A stretch of 5,152 nt of DNA from SG8-4 sp964598225 (lineage in GTDB: Bacteria; Planctomycetota; Phycisphaerae; Sedimentisphaerales; Anaerobacaceae). The notes under the pieces are model-generated. The model saw only the letters and a list, made by a program, of their open reading frames with translations. It was not told the origin of the DNA and did no database searches. This document shows positions 1-5,152 of this stretch, one piece after another. The stretch spans positions 1 through 5,152 of the forward strand of contig CAZRBG010000131.1 of the NCBI GenBank assembly GCA_964598225.1. The letters run 5' to 3'. The position numbers were made by a program, and so were the translations under genes. Numbering within the stretch: position 1 is the stretch's first letter; each line of letters starts with the position of its first letter.

Positions 1-66
1 TTATTACGCCAGACCATATACAAATCGGGAAGTTATTTCATGCACGATCCTTAGAGTTTTGTGGTG

Positions 67-993
67 TTATGCCCTCAGCGCTTTGTTCGCTCTCCTGACG
101 GTGTCGCCAACATGCTTCGGCTCCATCATGCCTATAGTGATGGCGTCGACCAGCTCATTCTCGAATACGTACTTGAGAGACGAATCTTTCTGTTCGGGGT
201 TGGTCAGCCTGCCCTCGCCGAATATCTTCATGCCGATGACAATTTTGCCGTTTGCCCGGGCCTGCTTGAGTACGGCCGATACCTCCTCGGGAGTTCCATC
301 CATAAGAGCCTTTTTGCCTGCGTTGTTTATGCGGGCTAAGATGACATCGGTCCACGGATCAGAGGCCGCAACCTTGATCGCCTCCAGGTCGTGACACGAG
401 ACGCCGATCGCCTTGACCGCGCCCTTTTGCTTCATCTCATCCAGCTCGTCGCGGATGCGTTTGTAAGTGTCGGGCCATTTGGTATCCGTCATACAGTGTA
501 TAAGGCAGATTTCAAGCAGGTCGGTGTTGAGTTCCTTGCGGAAGCGGTTCACCTCCTCAATCGCTCCGCCCGAAGGCATGTTCCAGAAGGCCTCTCGCGG
601 CCAGATTTTGGTAAGAATATTATAATTGTCCCTCGGAACCCCCTTGAGGGCCGTACGCATATATGGATGAGACCCGTAGAGGTCGGCCATGTCCATCAAC
701 CGGACTCCGTTGTCCAGGCTGGTTCGGATCAGCTTGGTGAATGCCTTCTCACCAAGGCGAGTATGTGCCGACGAGCGAGCGCCGCCTCTCCAACCGGTTC
801 CCTGGGCCAGCATAGTGGTTTTTATATCGCTGTTTCCAAGCGTGACGACGTCGGTTATCTTGTGTCCGCGGCCGGATATTCCGCCGGCCTGCACTTGTGC
901 CAAACCCGGCCCGGCCACAAGAGCACCGGTCCCGGCCAGAACCGTTCCTATGAATTGCCTTCGACTATAGTTGTTGTTTTGTTGTTTGTCCAT
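67..993 (-). CDS. Tat-exported aldo/keto reductase family protein
   Basis: A 308-residue protein that probably catalyses NAD(P)H-dependent carbonyl/alcohol interconversion outside the cytoplasm; the substrate is unknown. A twin-arginine signal (SRRQFIG, residues 10-16) precedes a small-residue hydrophobic stretch (about 16-36). The aldo/keto reductase barrel follows, with the full catalytic tetrad: D101 and Y106 in MDMADLYG, K129 in ILTKIW and H166 in CLIHC. GVSCH (197-201) corresponds to the family's GVSNF strand, and GMKIFGEG (254-261) with ITIGMMEP (285-292) forms the C-terminal cofactor side. I chose the ATG at 993 because AAAGGAG lies 8 nt upstream; the in-frame ATG at 1011 has its AGGAG only 2 nt away and would place six extra residues before the Tat signal. 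The gene diverges from the glycosyltransferases and appears monocistronic. No clear hairpin follows the stop in the remaining 66 nt. Family assignment is firm; physiological role is not known. Confidence 0.93.
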   Translation of the reverse strand: MDKQQNNNYSRRQFIGTVLAGTGALVAGPGLAQVQAGGISGRGHKITDVVTLGNSDIKTTMLAQGTGWRGGARSSAHTRLGEKAFTKLIRTSLDNGVRLMDMADLYGSHPYMRTALKGVPRDNYNILTKIWPREAFWNMPSGGAIEEVNRFRKELNTDLLEICLIHCMTDTKWPDTYKRIRDELDEMKQKGAVKAIGVSCHDLEAIKVAASDPWTDVILARINNAGKKALMDGTPEEVSAVLKQARANGKIVIGMKIFGEGRLTNPEQKDSSLKYVFENELVDAITIGMMEPKHVGDTVRRANKALRA

Positions 994-1001
994 GTCAATC
1001 G

Positions 1002-1008
1002 CTCCTTT
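1002..1008 (-). promoter_or_regulatory. Ribosome binding site deciding the reductase start
   Basis: The minus strand reads AAAGGAG, then 8 nt, then ATG at 993-991. This strong Shine-Dalgarno match at ideal spacing supports the second of two in-frame ATGs. Confidence 0.8.
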
Positions 1009-1111
1009 CATGGCTCCTTGGTAAGGCGCATGTCAGCTTTTTTATTCATTCGACCATTAACGGGAAATGTTCAGTTAAATTCCCAAAGAGCAGCTTCAAA
1101 CTTACACGCAG

Positions 1112-1132
1112 TCCGGCCCCGCAATCGCCGGA
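1112..1132. other. GC-rich inverted repeat in the divergent spacer
   Basis: TCCGGC (1112-1117) and GCCGGA (1127-1132) are perfect complements around a 9-nt loop. If the leftward promoter at 1150-1178 is used, the hairpin would sit near the 5' end of the reductase leader RNA. No T-run follows on either strand, so it is not a terminator. It could be a leader structure or a protein site; function is not shown. Confidence 0.35.
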
Positions 1133-1149
1133 GCCGACTAAGTCAAACC

Positions 1150-1178
1150 ATTATACCGATAGGCAAACGGTTCTGCAA
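1150..1178 (-). promoter_or_regulatory. Candidate sigma70-type promoter for the reductase
   Basis: On the minus strand a perfect TATAAT (1155-1150) lies 17 nt downstream of TTGCAG (1178-1173), a poor -35 matching only TTG. Transcription would begin near 1143 and leave a leader of about 150 nt before the ATG at 993. The -10 is good but the -35 is weak, so this is a candidate only. Confidence 0.4.
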
Positions 1179-1209
1179 CACGCAATGCAGGACCATCACT
1201 AGCGCCTCC

Positions 1210-1229
1210 AAAAAACGGGCTTGCGGCCC
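1210..1229 (-). terminator. Terminator-like hairpin with T-run, leftward
   Basis: Read on the minus strand, GGGC, a 5-nt loop CGCAA and GCCC form a short all-GC stem, followed by G and six T. The stem is only 4 bp, so strength is doubtful. It lies upstream of the candidate reductase promoter, so it would not end a known gene here. It could stop antisense transcription arriving from the glycosyltransferase region. Confidence 0.3.
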
Positions 1230-1260
1230 TAAATCGCAAATAATAGGCCAGAATTAGTAT

Positions 1261-1290
1261 TTGAAAAGTCCTTCAGGTGTAGGTTATAAT
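1261..1290 (+). promoter_or_regulatory. Strong sigma70-type promoter for the glycosyltransferase genes
   Basis: TTGAAA (1261-1266), an 18-nt spacer and a perfect TATAAT (1285-1290) point rightward. The start would be near 1297, giving a leader of about 35 nt before the ATG at 1331. This is the best promoter match in the window and would drive both glycosyltransferase genes. Confidence 0.7.
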
Positions 1291-1330
1291 CCGTTCGGTA
1301 TCGCGCGTCTCTTGAAGAATCGAGGTAAAT

Positions 1331-2059
1331 ATGGATCTTTCCATCGTAGTACCCGTATTTAATGAAAGTGCCAAAATCGCCAGAGACATCCGGTCTGCGG
1401 CGGCTTTCTTGAATGATAACAGTATGGAAGGCGAGATCATAGTAGTTGATGACGGCAGCGTTGACGACACTGCAAAAGCCGCCGGGAAAGCCGAAGCCGG
1501 CTTGCCTCAAGGCGCTCGTCTCGAACTTATCCGGACCGAGCATCGCGGCAAAGGTCATGCCGTGCGCACAGGGATGAAAGCCACTCAAGGTGATTATGTG
1601 ATGTTTGCGGACAGCGGCGGATGTGTCTCATTTTCGGACACTCTCAAGGGACTTCAACTCATAAAACACCAACGGTGTGACATCGCCCACGGCTCCCGCA
1701 AAATGAAAGACTGCCACATCCTGCGCAAGCAGAGTGCGTACAGGCGGTTATGCTCGCGGCTGTTCCATTGGCTGGTCATCAAAGACATGGGTGTTCCCGC
1801 GGAACTGACCGACACCCAGTGCGGTTTCAAGATTTACAAAGGAGATGTGGGACGGCATCTTTATGATGAGTGTATTACAGACGGATATACATTTGATATC
1901 GAAGTCGTTCTCAGGGCCGTGCAGGAAGGATATAAAATAAAGGAGTTTGCTCTCGACTGGGTCTGCGATCCGGACAGCCGCCTGTCGCCGGCGCGTAATT
2001 CCTGGCAGATTCTCCGTGAATTGTTGCGGATTCGTCGGAAAGTTGTAAAAAATGGCTGA
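1331..2059 (+). CDS. Family-2 glycosyltransferase, dolichyl/polyprenyl-phosphate glucosyltransferase-like
   Basis: A 242-residue soluble GT-A fold enzyme that probably moves a sugar from a nucleotide sugar to a lipid or other acceptor at the inner membrane face. Motifs in order: VVPVFNE (6-12), VVDDGSVDDT (38-47, nucleotide-binding Asp pair), GKGHAVRTGM (73-82), FADSGG (92-97, DxD position), HGSRKM (120-125), TDTQCGFKIY (160-169) and TFDIEVV (187-193). The DTQCGFK and FDxE blocks are typical of the ALG5/DPM1-like branch. No transmembrane segment is visible, whereas ALG5 itself carries an N-terminal one. The DxD is not canonical (D94-S95-G96). The ATG at 1331 has GAGGT (1322-1326) 4 nt upstream and follows a strong promoter. 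The next gene, another glycosyltransferase, begins 88 nt after the stop. Family is firm; donor and acceptor are inferred and uncertain. Confidence 0.9.
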   Translation: MDLSIVVPVFNESAKIARDIRSAAAFLNDNSMEGEIIVVDDGSVDDTAKAAGKAEAGLPQGARLELIRTEHRGKGHAVRTGMKATQGDYVMFADSGGCVSFSDTLKGLQLIKHQRCDIAHGSRKMKDCHILRKQSAYRRLCSRLFHWLVIKDMGVPAELTDTQCGFKIYKGDVGRHLYDECITDGYTFDIEVVLRAVQEGYKIKEFALDWVCDPDSRLSPARNSWQILRELLRIRRKVVKNG

Positions 2060-2069
2060 ACGAAGTACC

Positions 2070-2091
2070 GCCGGAAGGAACCGGCACTTTT
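2070..2091 (+). terminator. Weak hairpin between the two glycosyltransferase genes
   Basis: GCCGG (2070-2074), loop AAGGAA and CCGGC (2081-2085) form a perfect 5-bp stem followed by ACTTTT. This could attenuate transcription into the second gene or protect the 3' end of the first message. The short stem and T-run make it a poor full terminator. Confidence 0.25.
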
Positions 2092-2147
2092 CAACCGTAG
2101 CTTCCCCCCTTTGACCCTTTAGAACGGATTTAGCGTGGATTATTAAT

Positions 2148-3365
2148 ATGGCGTGGTACGAAATAATTGCCGTTGCACTGTTGCTTATCCAATTTCCTTT
2201 TATGTTCAAGATGGTAGGTCACTACAGGGATGTTCTCAAGAGACATAAGAGAATAAGAACCTACCGGCCGAATGCCGTAATAATCGTCCCGTGCCGCGGG
2301 CTGGATACTCATTTTCACGAAAACATCGCCTCCTGCTTCCGGCAGAACTACGACAGTTACCGACTGTGGTTTGTCGTGCAGGATGAGTCCGATCCCGCGT
2401 ATGCCGAGCTGAACAGATTGAGGGACGAACTGGAATCATCTTCCCATGCCCATGGCGTCGGTATCCTTGTTGCCGGGCCGACCCAGTCGTGCAGCCAGAA
2501 AATACATAATCTCCTTCACGCCTACAATCAGATCGACGATTCCATCGAGGTAATGGCCTTCGCCGATTCGGATGCATATCTGCGGCCCGACTGGCTTTCG
2601 CATATCGTCTATCCCCTGCGCCAGGACAAGAACGGGGCGGCCACGGGTTATCGCTGGTTCGTGCCGGACCAGAATAACTTTGCAACTCTGGCCCTCTCGT
2701 GCGTCAATGCCAAGATCGCCCAGTTGCTCGGTAATACCCGCTTCAATCAGGCCTGGGGCGGCTCAATGGCGATTCGCGTCGATACGTTCAGGTCTCTCGG
2801 CCTGGACAAAATGTGGCCCGGGGCCCTTAGCGACGACTATACGCTCAGTTGCGCAGTCAAGAAATCGGGGCGGAAGATCGCATTCGTCCCGGCGTGTCTG
2901 GTCGCTTCTCACGAGGCGATGAGCTGGCCGGAGCTGTTCGAATTCGCCCGCCGTCAGCTTGTTATCACCCGCATCAGTATGCCCGGGACGTGGTGGTTCG
3001 GCGTATTTTGCATCGTATACAGCGTTCTCGGGCTGTGGGGCAGTGCCGCTCTGGCGATCTGGGGACCGATCCCGCAATCGGGCAGACTGCTGATGGGCGC
3101 AGTCGCGGCCATTCTCTTCCTGGGCCAGGGAATTCGAGCATTCGCCCGCCAGCGCATGATCGCCAGGCTGCTCGAAAGAGACCGGGACGCGCTTCGCTGT
3201 GCCCGCCTGGCCGACATCGCCTTTGCCTGGGGCTGGTCGATACTCTTGCTGGCGTTCTTCATAACCTCAGCCTTCGGCAGAACAATCTGCTGGCGAGGTA
3301 TCCGCTACAAAATCTACGGCCTGACCGAAATGACCATCATAGACAAGCAGCCGAACTCATCCTAA
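2148..3365 (+). CDS. Membrane family-2 glycosyltransferase, ceramide glucosyltransferase-like (GT21-type)
   Basis: A 405-residue integral membrane enzyme that probably glycosylates a lipid using a nucleotide sugar on the cytoplasmic face. It has an N-terminal helix (about 5-23), a GT-A domain (about 42-275) and three C-terminal hydrophobic stretches (about 281-305, 314-329, 354-375). GT-A motifs are VPCRG (47-51), QDESDP (79-84), SQKIHNL (116-122, like the NPKINNL block of GT21), FADSDAYLRPDWL (138-150, DxD), WGGSMAIR (203-210), LSDDYTLS (227-234, catalytic Asp region) and RRQLVITR (268-275), where GT21 has Q/RxxRW. The tail ICWRGIRYKIYG (380-391) resembles the WRG-x-Y tail I associate with this family. 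The ATG at 2148 has only a weak GGAT 7 nt upstream, and no promoter is evident in the 88-nt gap, so co-transcription with the preceding glycosyltransferase is likely. The acceptor, whether sphingolipid, hopanoid, diacylglycerol or other, cannot be told. Confidence 0.88.
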   Translation: MAWYEIIAVALLLIQFPFMFKMVGHYRDVLKRHKRIRTYRPNAVIIVPCRGLDTHFHENIASCFRQNYDSYRLWFVVQDESDPAYAELNRLRDELESSSHAHGVGILVAGPTQSCSQKIHNLLHAYNQIDDSIEVMAFADSDAYLRPDWLSHIVYPLRQDKNGAATGYRWFVPDQNNFATLALSCVNAKIAQLLGNTRFNQAWGGSMAIRVDTFRSLGLDKMWPGALSDDYTLSCAVKKSGRKIAFVPACLVASHEAMSWPELFEFARRQLVITRISMPGTWWFGVFCIVYSVLGLWGSAALAIWGPIPQSGRLLMGAVAAILFLGQGIRAFARQRMIARLLERDRDALRCARLADIAFAWGWSILLLAFFITSAFGRTICWRGIRYKIYGLTEMTIIDKQPNSS

Positions 3366-3401
3366 ACAACCGATCCGCCCTGACCTGTCATTGGAATGAG
3401 C

Positions 3402-3433
3402 CCGGGGTATGGGTAATCTGGTGTCCCCGGATT
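3402..3433. repeat. REP-like GC inverted repeat after the glycosyltransferase operon
   Basis: CCGGGG (3402-3407) and CCCCGG (3425-3430) are perfect inverted arms around a 17-nt loop, 37 nt past the glycosyltransferase stop. A competing stem pairs AATCTGG (3415-3421) with CCGGATT (3427-3433) over a 5-nt loop, with one G:T pair. The embedded text GGTGTCCCCGGATT resembles a dispersed GTGTCCCCGGAATT-type repeat that I recall from many environmental bacterial genomes. No T-run follows on the plus strand (ATTTAAAAAC), so it is more likely a REP-like element or RNA-stabilising hairpin than a classical terminator. Confidence 0.4.
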
Positions 3434-3635
3434 TAAAAACAACGGCGACAAATATATGCAACAGCTTTACTGACAATTGGTACGATGTCTTCTTATCAAC
3501 AACCATGCGTGGGCGGATTCCTAATCATCAAATTGCCGGAAACTATTAATATTTCTTTTTACTGTAGAGAGCAACCTGTGTCCATCCCTCACACAAACCA
3601 AACGCCGGATACAATTCTTCTTCCTTTTACGGTTT
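3434..3635. other. AT-richer convergent spacer without a supported gene
   Basis: This is the rest of the 270-nt gap between two convergent genes. I see no strong intrinsic terminator for either gene, no tRNA and no supported coding frame. A minus-strand stretch at 3546-3626 reads as protein-like residues after the stop of the neighbouring secreted protein, but it has no good start and may be a remnant or chance. Confidence 0.5.
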
Positions 3636-4592
3636 TCACTTATCCTTGCGAGCTTGAATGTCAAGGAGTTCCTGTTTCCACTTGGCTGCCTTTCTTCCGT
3701 ACTTTCCCTTTGGATATTTAGCTCCAAGCTCATCAAGAATGGAAATTGCTCTTTCAGCGTTCCCTTTCGTAAATTCAACCGTGACAAGATTCTTTAGCAC
3801 TTCCTCACGAATCGGGAATTCATCCGCCAGTTTGCTGCCCATTGTTAGGCATTTGTACGCCTGTTGGAAAAGCGGCTCATTGGCTCCACCTTTCTCATAT
3901 TGCTCCTGGAATTTCACAAAGCTCGGGTGCTTTGCATGGAATTGTCTGAAATACTCCAGACCCAAGCGGGCCGCACACCAGTTAGCGAGGACGGTTCCTT
4001 CACACTGCTCGACTACTTTTTTCAAATGAAGAATTCTCTCCGGGCGTTTCTCCTTATATTCATGAAAGTGGTATTCAAGATAGGTATAGTCGTTAGGATC
4101 TGAAAGTAGTGATAACGCTTTTTTTTGCAGTTCCGACGACGCCTCGACGATTACGTCTATGGGATTTGAAATTAGCGCGTAGCCACTGACTGTTACCTTG
4201 TAGGTGCCTGGAACAGGGAAAAGGAGTCTCCTTTCGCCCGGATGATATAGAAATACGAACCATTTGCTATACTCCAATCCATTTTTGTCCTCCAAAGTAA
4301 GGCTCGACGGGAAAACCGGAAGACGATTGGTTGAATAGACTGCCTCTCTGTGCTCAATACGAAGATATGCATGGTGTAGAAAACTCTCAACGACTTCACT
4401 CGTTGTCGGATTAACCAGAGGCGTCTCATACTTGTATACTAATTTCAAGATTAGAGGGTCGCCAACCTTGAGCGATCTATGTTTCGAGTCAATTACTATC
4501 CGGTAAGGTTTGCCGTTGCTGATGCCGGGCACAATAAACGTCAGTATGGTTATTACAAACGCTATTTGAACTGTTCTATGTGAGCTTCTCAT
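3636..4592 (-). CDS. Secreted protein with Ig-like N-terminal and TPR-like C-terminal regions, function unknown
   Basis: A 318-residue protein I cannot assign to a named family. Residues 1-26 look like a Sec signal peptide: basic MRSSHR, a hydrophobic core AFVITILTFIV, then small and polar residues. About 28-150 is rich in alternating hydrophobics and has the layout of an immunoglobulin-like beta domain: an opening SLKVGDPLILKL (40-51) and a closing FPVPGTYKVTVSG (125-137) with NPIDVIVE (143-150). About 151-318 is helical. Its last part (KGNAERAISILDELGAKYP, 276-294, then KYGRKAAKW) matches the tetratricopeptide pattern, and NWCAARLGLEYF (204-215) may be an earlier repeat. The ATG at 4592 has AAGGA 8 nt upstream. 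It lies 42 nt after the metzincin-like gene with no promoter visible between, suggesting co-transcription. It may act as an extracytoplasmic binding or scaffold protein; this is inference from architecture only. Confidence 0.8.
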   Translation of the reverse strand: MRSSHRTVQIAFVITILTFIVPGISNGKPYRIVIDSKHRSLKVGDPLILKLVYKYETPLVNPTTSEVVESFLHHAYLRIEHREAVYSTNRLPVFPSSLTLEDKNGLEYSKWFVFLYHPGERRLLFPVPGTYKVTVSGYALISNPIDVIVEASSELQKKALSLLSDPNDYTYLEYHFHEYKEKRPERILHLKKVVEQCEGTVLANWCAARLGLEYFRQFHAKHPSFVKFQEQYEKGGANEPLFQQAYKCLTMGSKLADEFPIREEVLKNLVTVEFTKGNAERAISILDELGAKYPKGKYGRKAAKWKQELLDIQARKDK

Positions 4593-4634
4593 TGCTACTA
4601 TCCTTAAGAAAAGTTGAAAAGAAAACGTTCTCTA

Positions 4635-5066
4635 TTAGTAATTTGAATCCATCCTCATGTCTAGCAGGCACCAATCGCAGAAATAATCCCCCAGTTGGCT
4701 GTACTCATCGGTCCACATTAAGCACCCGGATTTGCACGCATTGTCAACAATCCCAGCACCGTGTCCCACTTCGTGAGCTAACGTTTTGTCGCTACTAGGT
4801 GCTACACCGCTGTCTGCTAGTGACTCATAGTATATTACGCATTGATTGTCGTCACCATAGGCCTTTGCAGACCCGAAAACGATCGCTTCCATGTCAGGAT
4901 CACCGTCCGCACCCTCGGCTGGTTGAAACGCAGCTACAACAAGCTCTGTCCAGAAATCATTGCTGCTTTGGCAACCATAATAATCGTTCCATGTACCATT
5001 ACCCCAGGCAACAGACGAAGAGGACAGGTTTCTGTCAAAAGGTACTTCAGAACCGAAATCCGGCAA
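4635..5066 (-). CDS. Small metzincin-type zinc metalloprotease, 5' end disrupted or uncertain
   Basis: Residue numbers start at the TTG at 5066. The active site is HEVGHGAGIVD (98-108), a metzincin HExxHxxGxxD in which H98, H102 and D108 would bind zinc and E99 would be the base. SGCLMW (113-118) provides the Met-turn (M117), nine residues after D108 and close to matrixin spacing. Asp as third ligand is known in snapalysin-type enzymes. Six cysteines (32, 76, 111, 115, 130, 133) fit a secreted, disulfide-bonded enzyme. No signal peptide is visible. The frame is open only to an in-frame TAA at 5121-5123, and TTG 5066 is the sole near-start before the catalytic core, with a poor ribosome site. 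A repeat-like motif sits at this junction, so the true 5' end is probably lost or shifted out of frame. It may be a pseudogene with an intact catalytic core, or an expressed gene whose start I cannot see. The Ig/TPR secreted protein follows 42 nt downstream. Confidence 0.72.
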   Translation of the reverse strand: MPDFGSEVPFDRNLSSSSVAWGNGTWNDYYGCQSSNDFWTELVVAAFQPAEGADGDPDMEAIVFGSAKAYGDDNQCVIYYESLADSGVAPSSDKTLAHEVGHGAGIVDNACKSGCLMWTDEYSQLGDYFCDWCLLDMRMDSNY

Positions 5067-5083
5067 ATACTCTATCTTGCGAA

Positions 5084-5111
5084 AAGTCGGGGTCAGACCT
5101 GAATGGCACTT
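5084..5111. repeat. Candidate dispersed repeat motif at the protease 5' end
   Basis: The stretch contains GGGGTCAGACCTGAATGG, with GGTC-A-GACC (5091-5099) as a near-perfect small palindrome, flanked by AAGT (5084-5087) and ACTT (5108-5111) in inverted orientation. I recall GGGGTCAGACC-type sequences as very common intergenic repeats in environmental bacteria, sometimes near IS200-like Y1 transposases. There is only one copy here and no transposase, so the repeat identity is from memory and unverified. Confidence 0.35.
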
Positions 5112-5152
5112 CCATAAGCGTTAAGGCCCTATAAGAATATAGAAAAACAGGC

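Noticed and set aside
1..66. Terminator for the reductase
   Set aside because: No stem with a following T-run is visible on the minus strand in the bases available.
994..1011. Upstream ATG of the reductase at 1011
   Set aside because: Its Shine-Dalgarno is only 2 nt away, whereas the ATG at 993 has AAAGGAG at 8 nt and puts the Tat signal near the N-terminus.
391..1257. A 288-codon open frame on the plus strand opposite the reductase
   Set aside because: It is the antisense shadow of a reductase with complete family motifs, and its translation shows no recognisable domain.
2236..2685. A 149-codon minus-strand frame within the membrane glycosyltransferase
   Set aside because: It is antisense to the conserved GT-A domain and its composition is not protein-like.
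3381..3400. Possible second copy of the 5084-5111 repeat near the glycosyltransferase end
   Set aside because: Only short ACCTG and AATG words are shared, with different spacing; not enough to call related copies.
2849..3436. A 195-codon plus-strand frame overlapping the membrane glycosyltransferase
   Set aside because: It is a shifted-frame shadow, rich in Arg, Pro and Gly as expected for out-of-frame GC-rich DNA. The overlapped gene has all its motifs.
3485..3721. A 78-codon plus-strand frame across the convergent spacer
   Set aside because: Half of it is antisense to the Ig/TPR gene, it has no ribosome site, and no domain is visible.
4621..4632. Near-palindrome GAAAACGTTCTC between the protease and the Ig/TPR gene
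   Set aside because: It is short, has one mismatch, lies inside a probable operon gap and has no second copy, so an operator call is not supported.
4799..5134. A 111-codon plus-strand frame opposite the protease
   Set aside because: It is antisense to the metzincin catalytic core; the minus strand carries the real motifs.

Overview
The window is ordinary bacterial chromosome with five protein-coding regions. An organism cannot be named from it. A Tat-exported aldo/keto reductase, paired family-2 glycosyltransferases, a small secreted metzincin-type protease and an Ig-like/TPR-like secreted protein together remind me of Planctomycetota (Phycisphaerae-like) or a related environmental lineage. 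That is recollection of gene content, not a search result.

Layout. Positions 67-993 (minus) encode a complete aldo/keto reductase with a twin-arginine signal peptide and an intact Asp-Tyr-Lys-His tetrad. A 337-nt divergent spacer (994-1330) follows. It holds a very good sigma70-type promoter for the rightward genes (TTGAAA, 18 nt, TATAAT), a weaker leftward promoter, a GC hairpin and a leftward terminator-like hairpin. Positions 1331-2059 and 2148-3365 (plus) encode two family-2 glycosyltransferases. The first is soluble and resembles dolichyl/polyprenyl-phosphate glucosyltransferases. The second is membrane-bound and resembles ceramide glucosyltransferase (GT21). They probably form a two-gene envelope glycolipid operon.

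Positions 3366-3635 form a convergent spacer with a compact GC-rich inverted repeat shortly after the glycosyltransferase stop. From there rightwards base composition drops, from about 50-60% G+C to about 45-48% in lines I counted by hand. Genes on the minus strand follow: a secreted protein with an Ig-like front half and a TPR-like back half (3636-4592), preceded 42 nt upstream by a small cysteine-rich metzincin-type zinc protease (4635-5066). These two are probably co-transcribed.

The protease has an intact active site (HExxHxxGxxD plus a Met-turn). Its 5' end is abnormal: there is no convincing start or signal peptide, an in-frame stop lies upstream at 5121-5123, and the junction carries a GGGGTCAGACC-type motif that I recall as a dispersed intergenic repeat in many bacteria.

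I saw no CRISPR array, tRNA, rRNA, recognisable transposase gene or defence system. The most interesting item is the protease with its Ig/TPR neighbour and disrupted 5' end. Next is the unusual DxD-site residues of the first glycosyltransferase.
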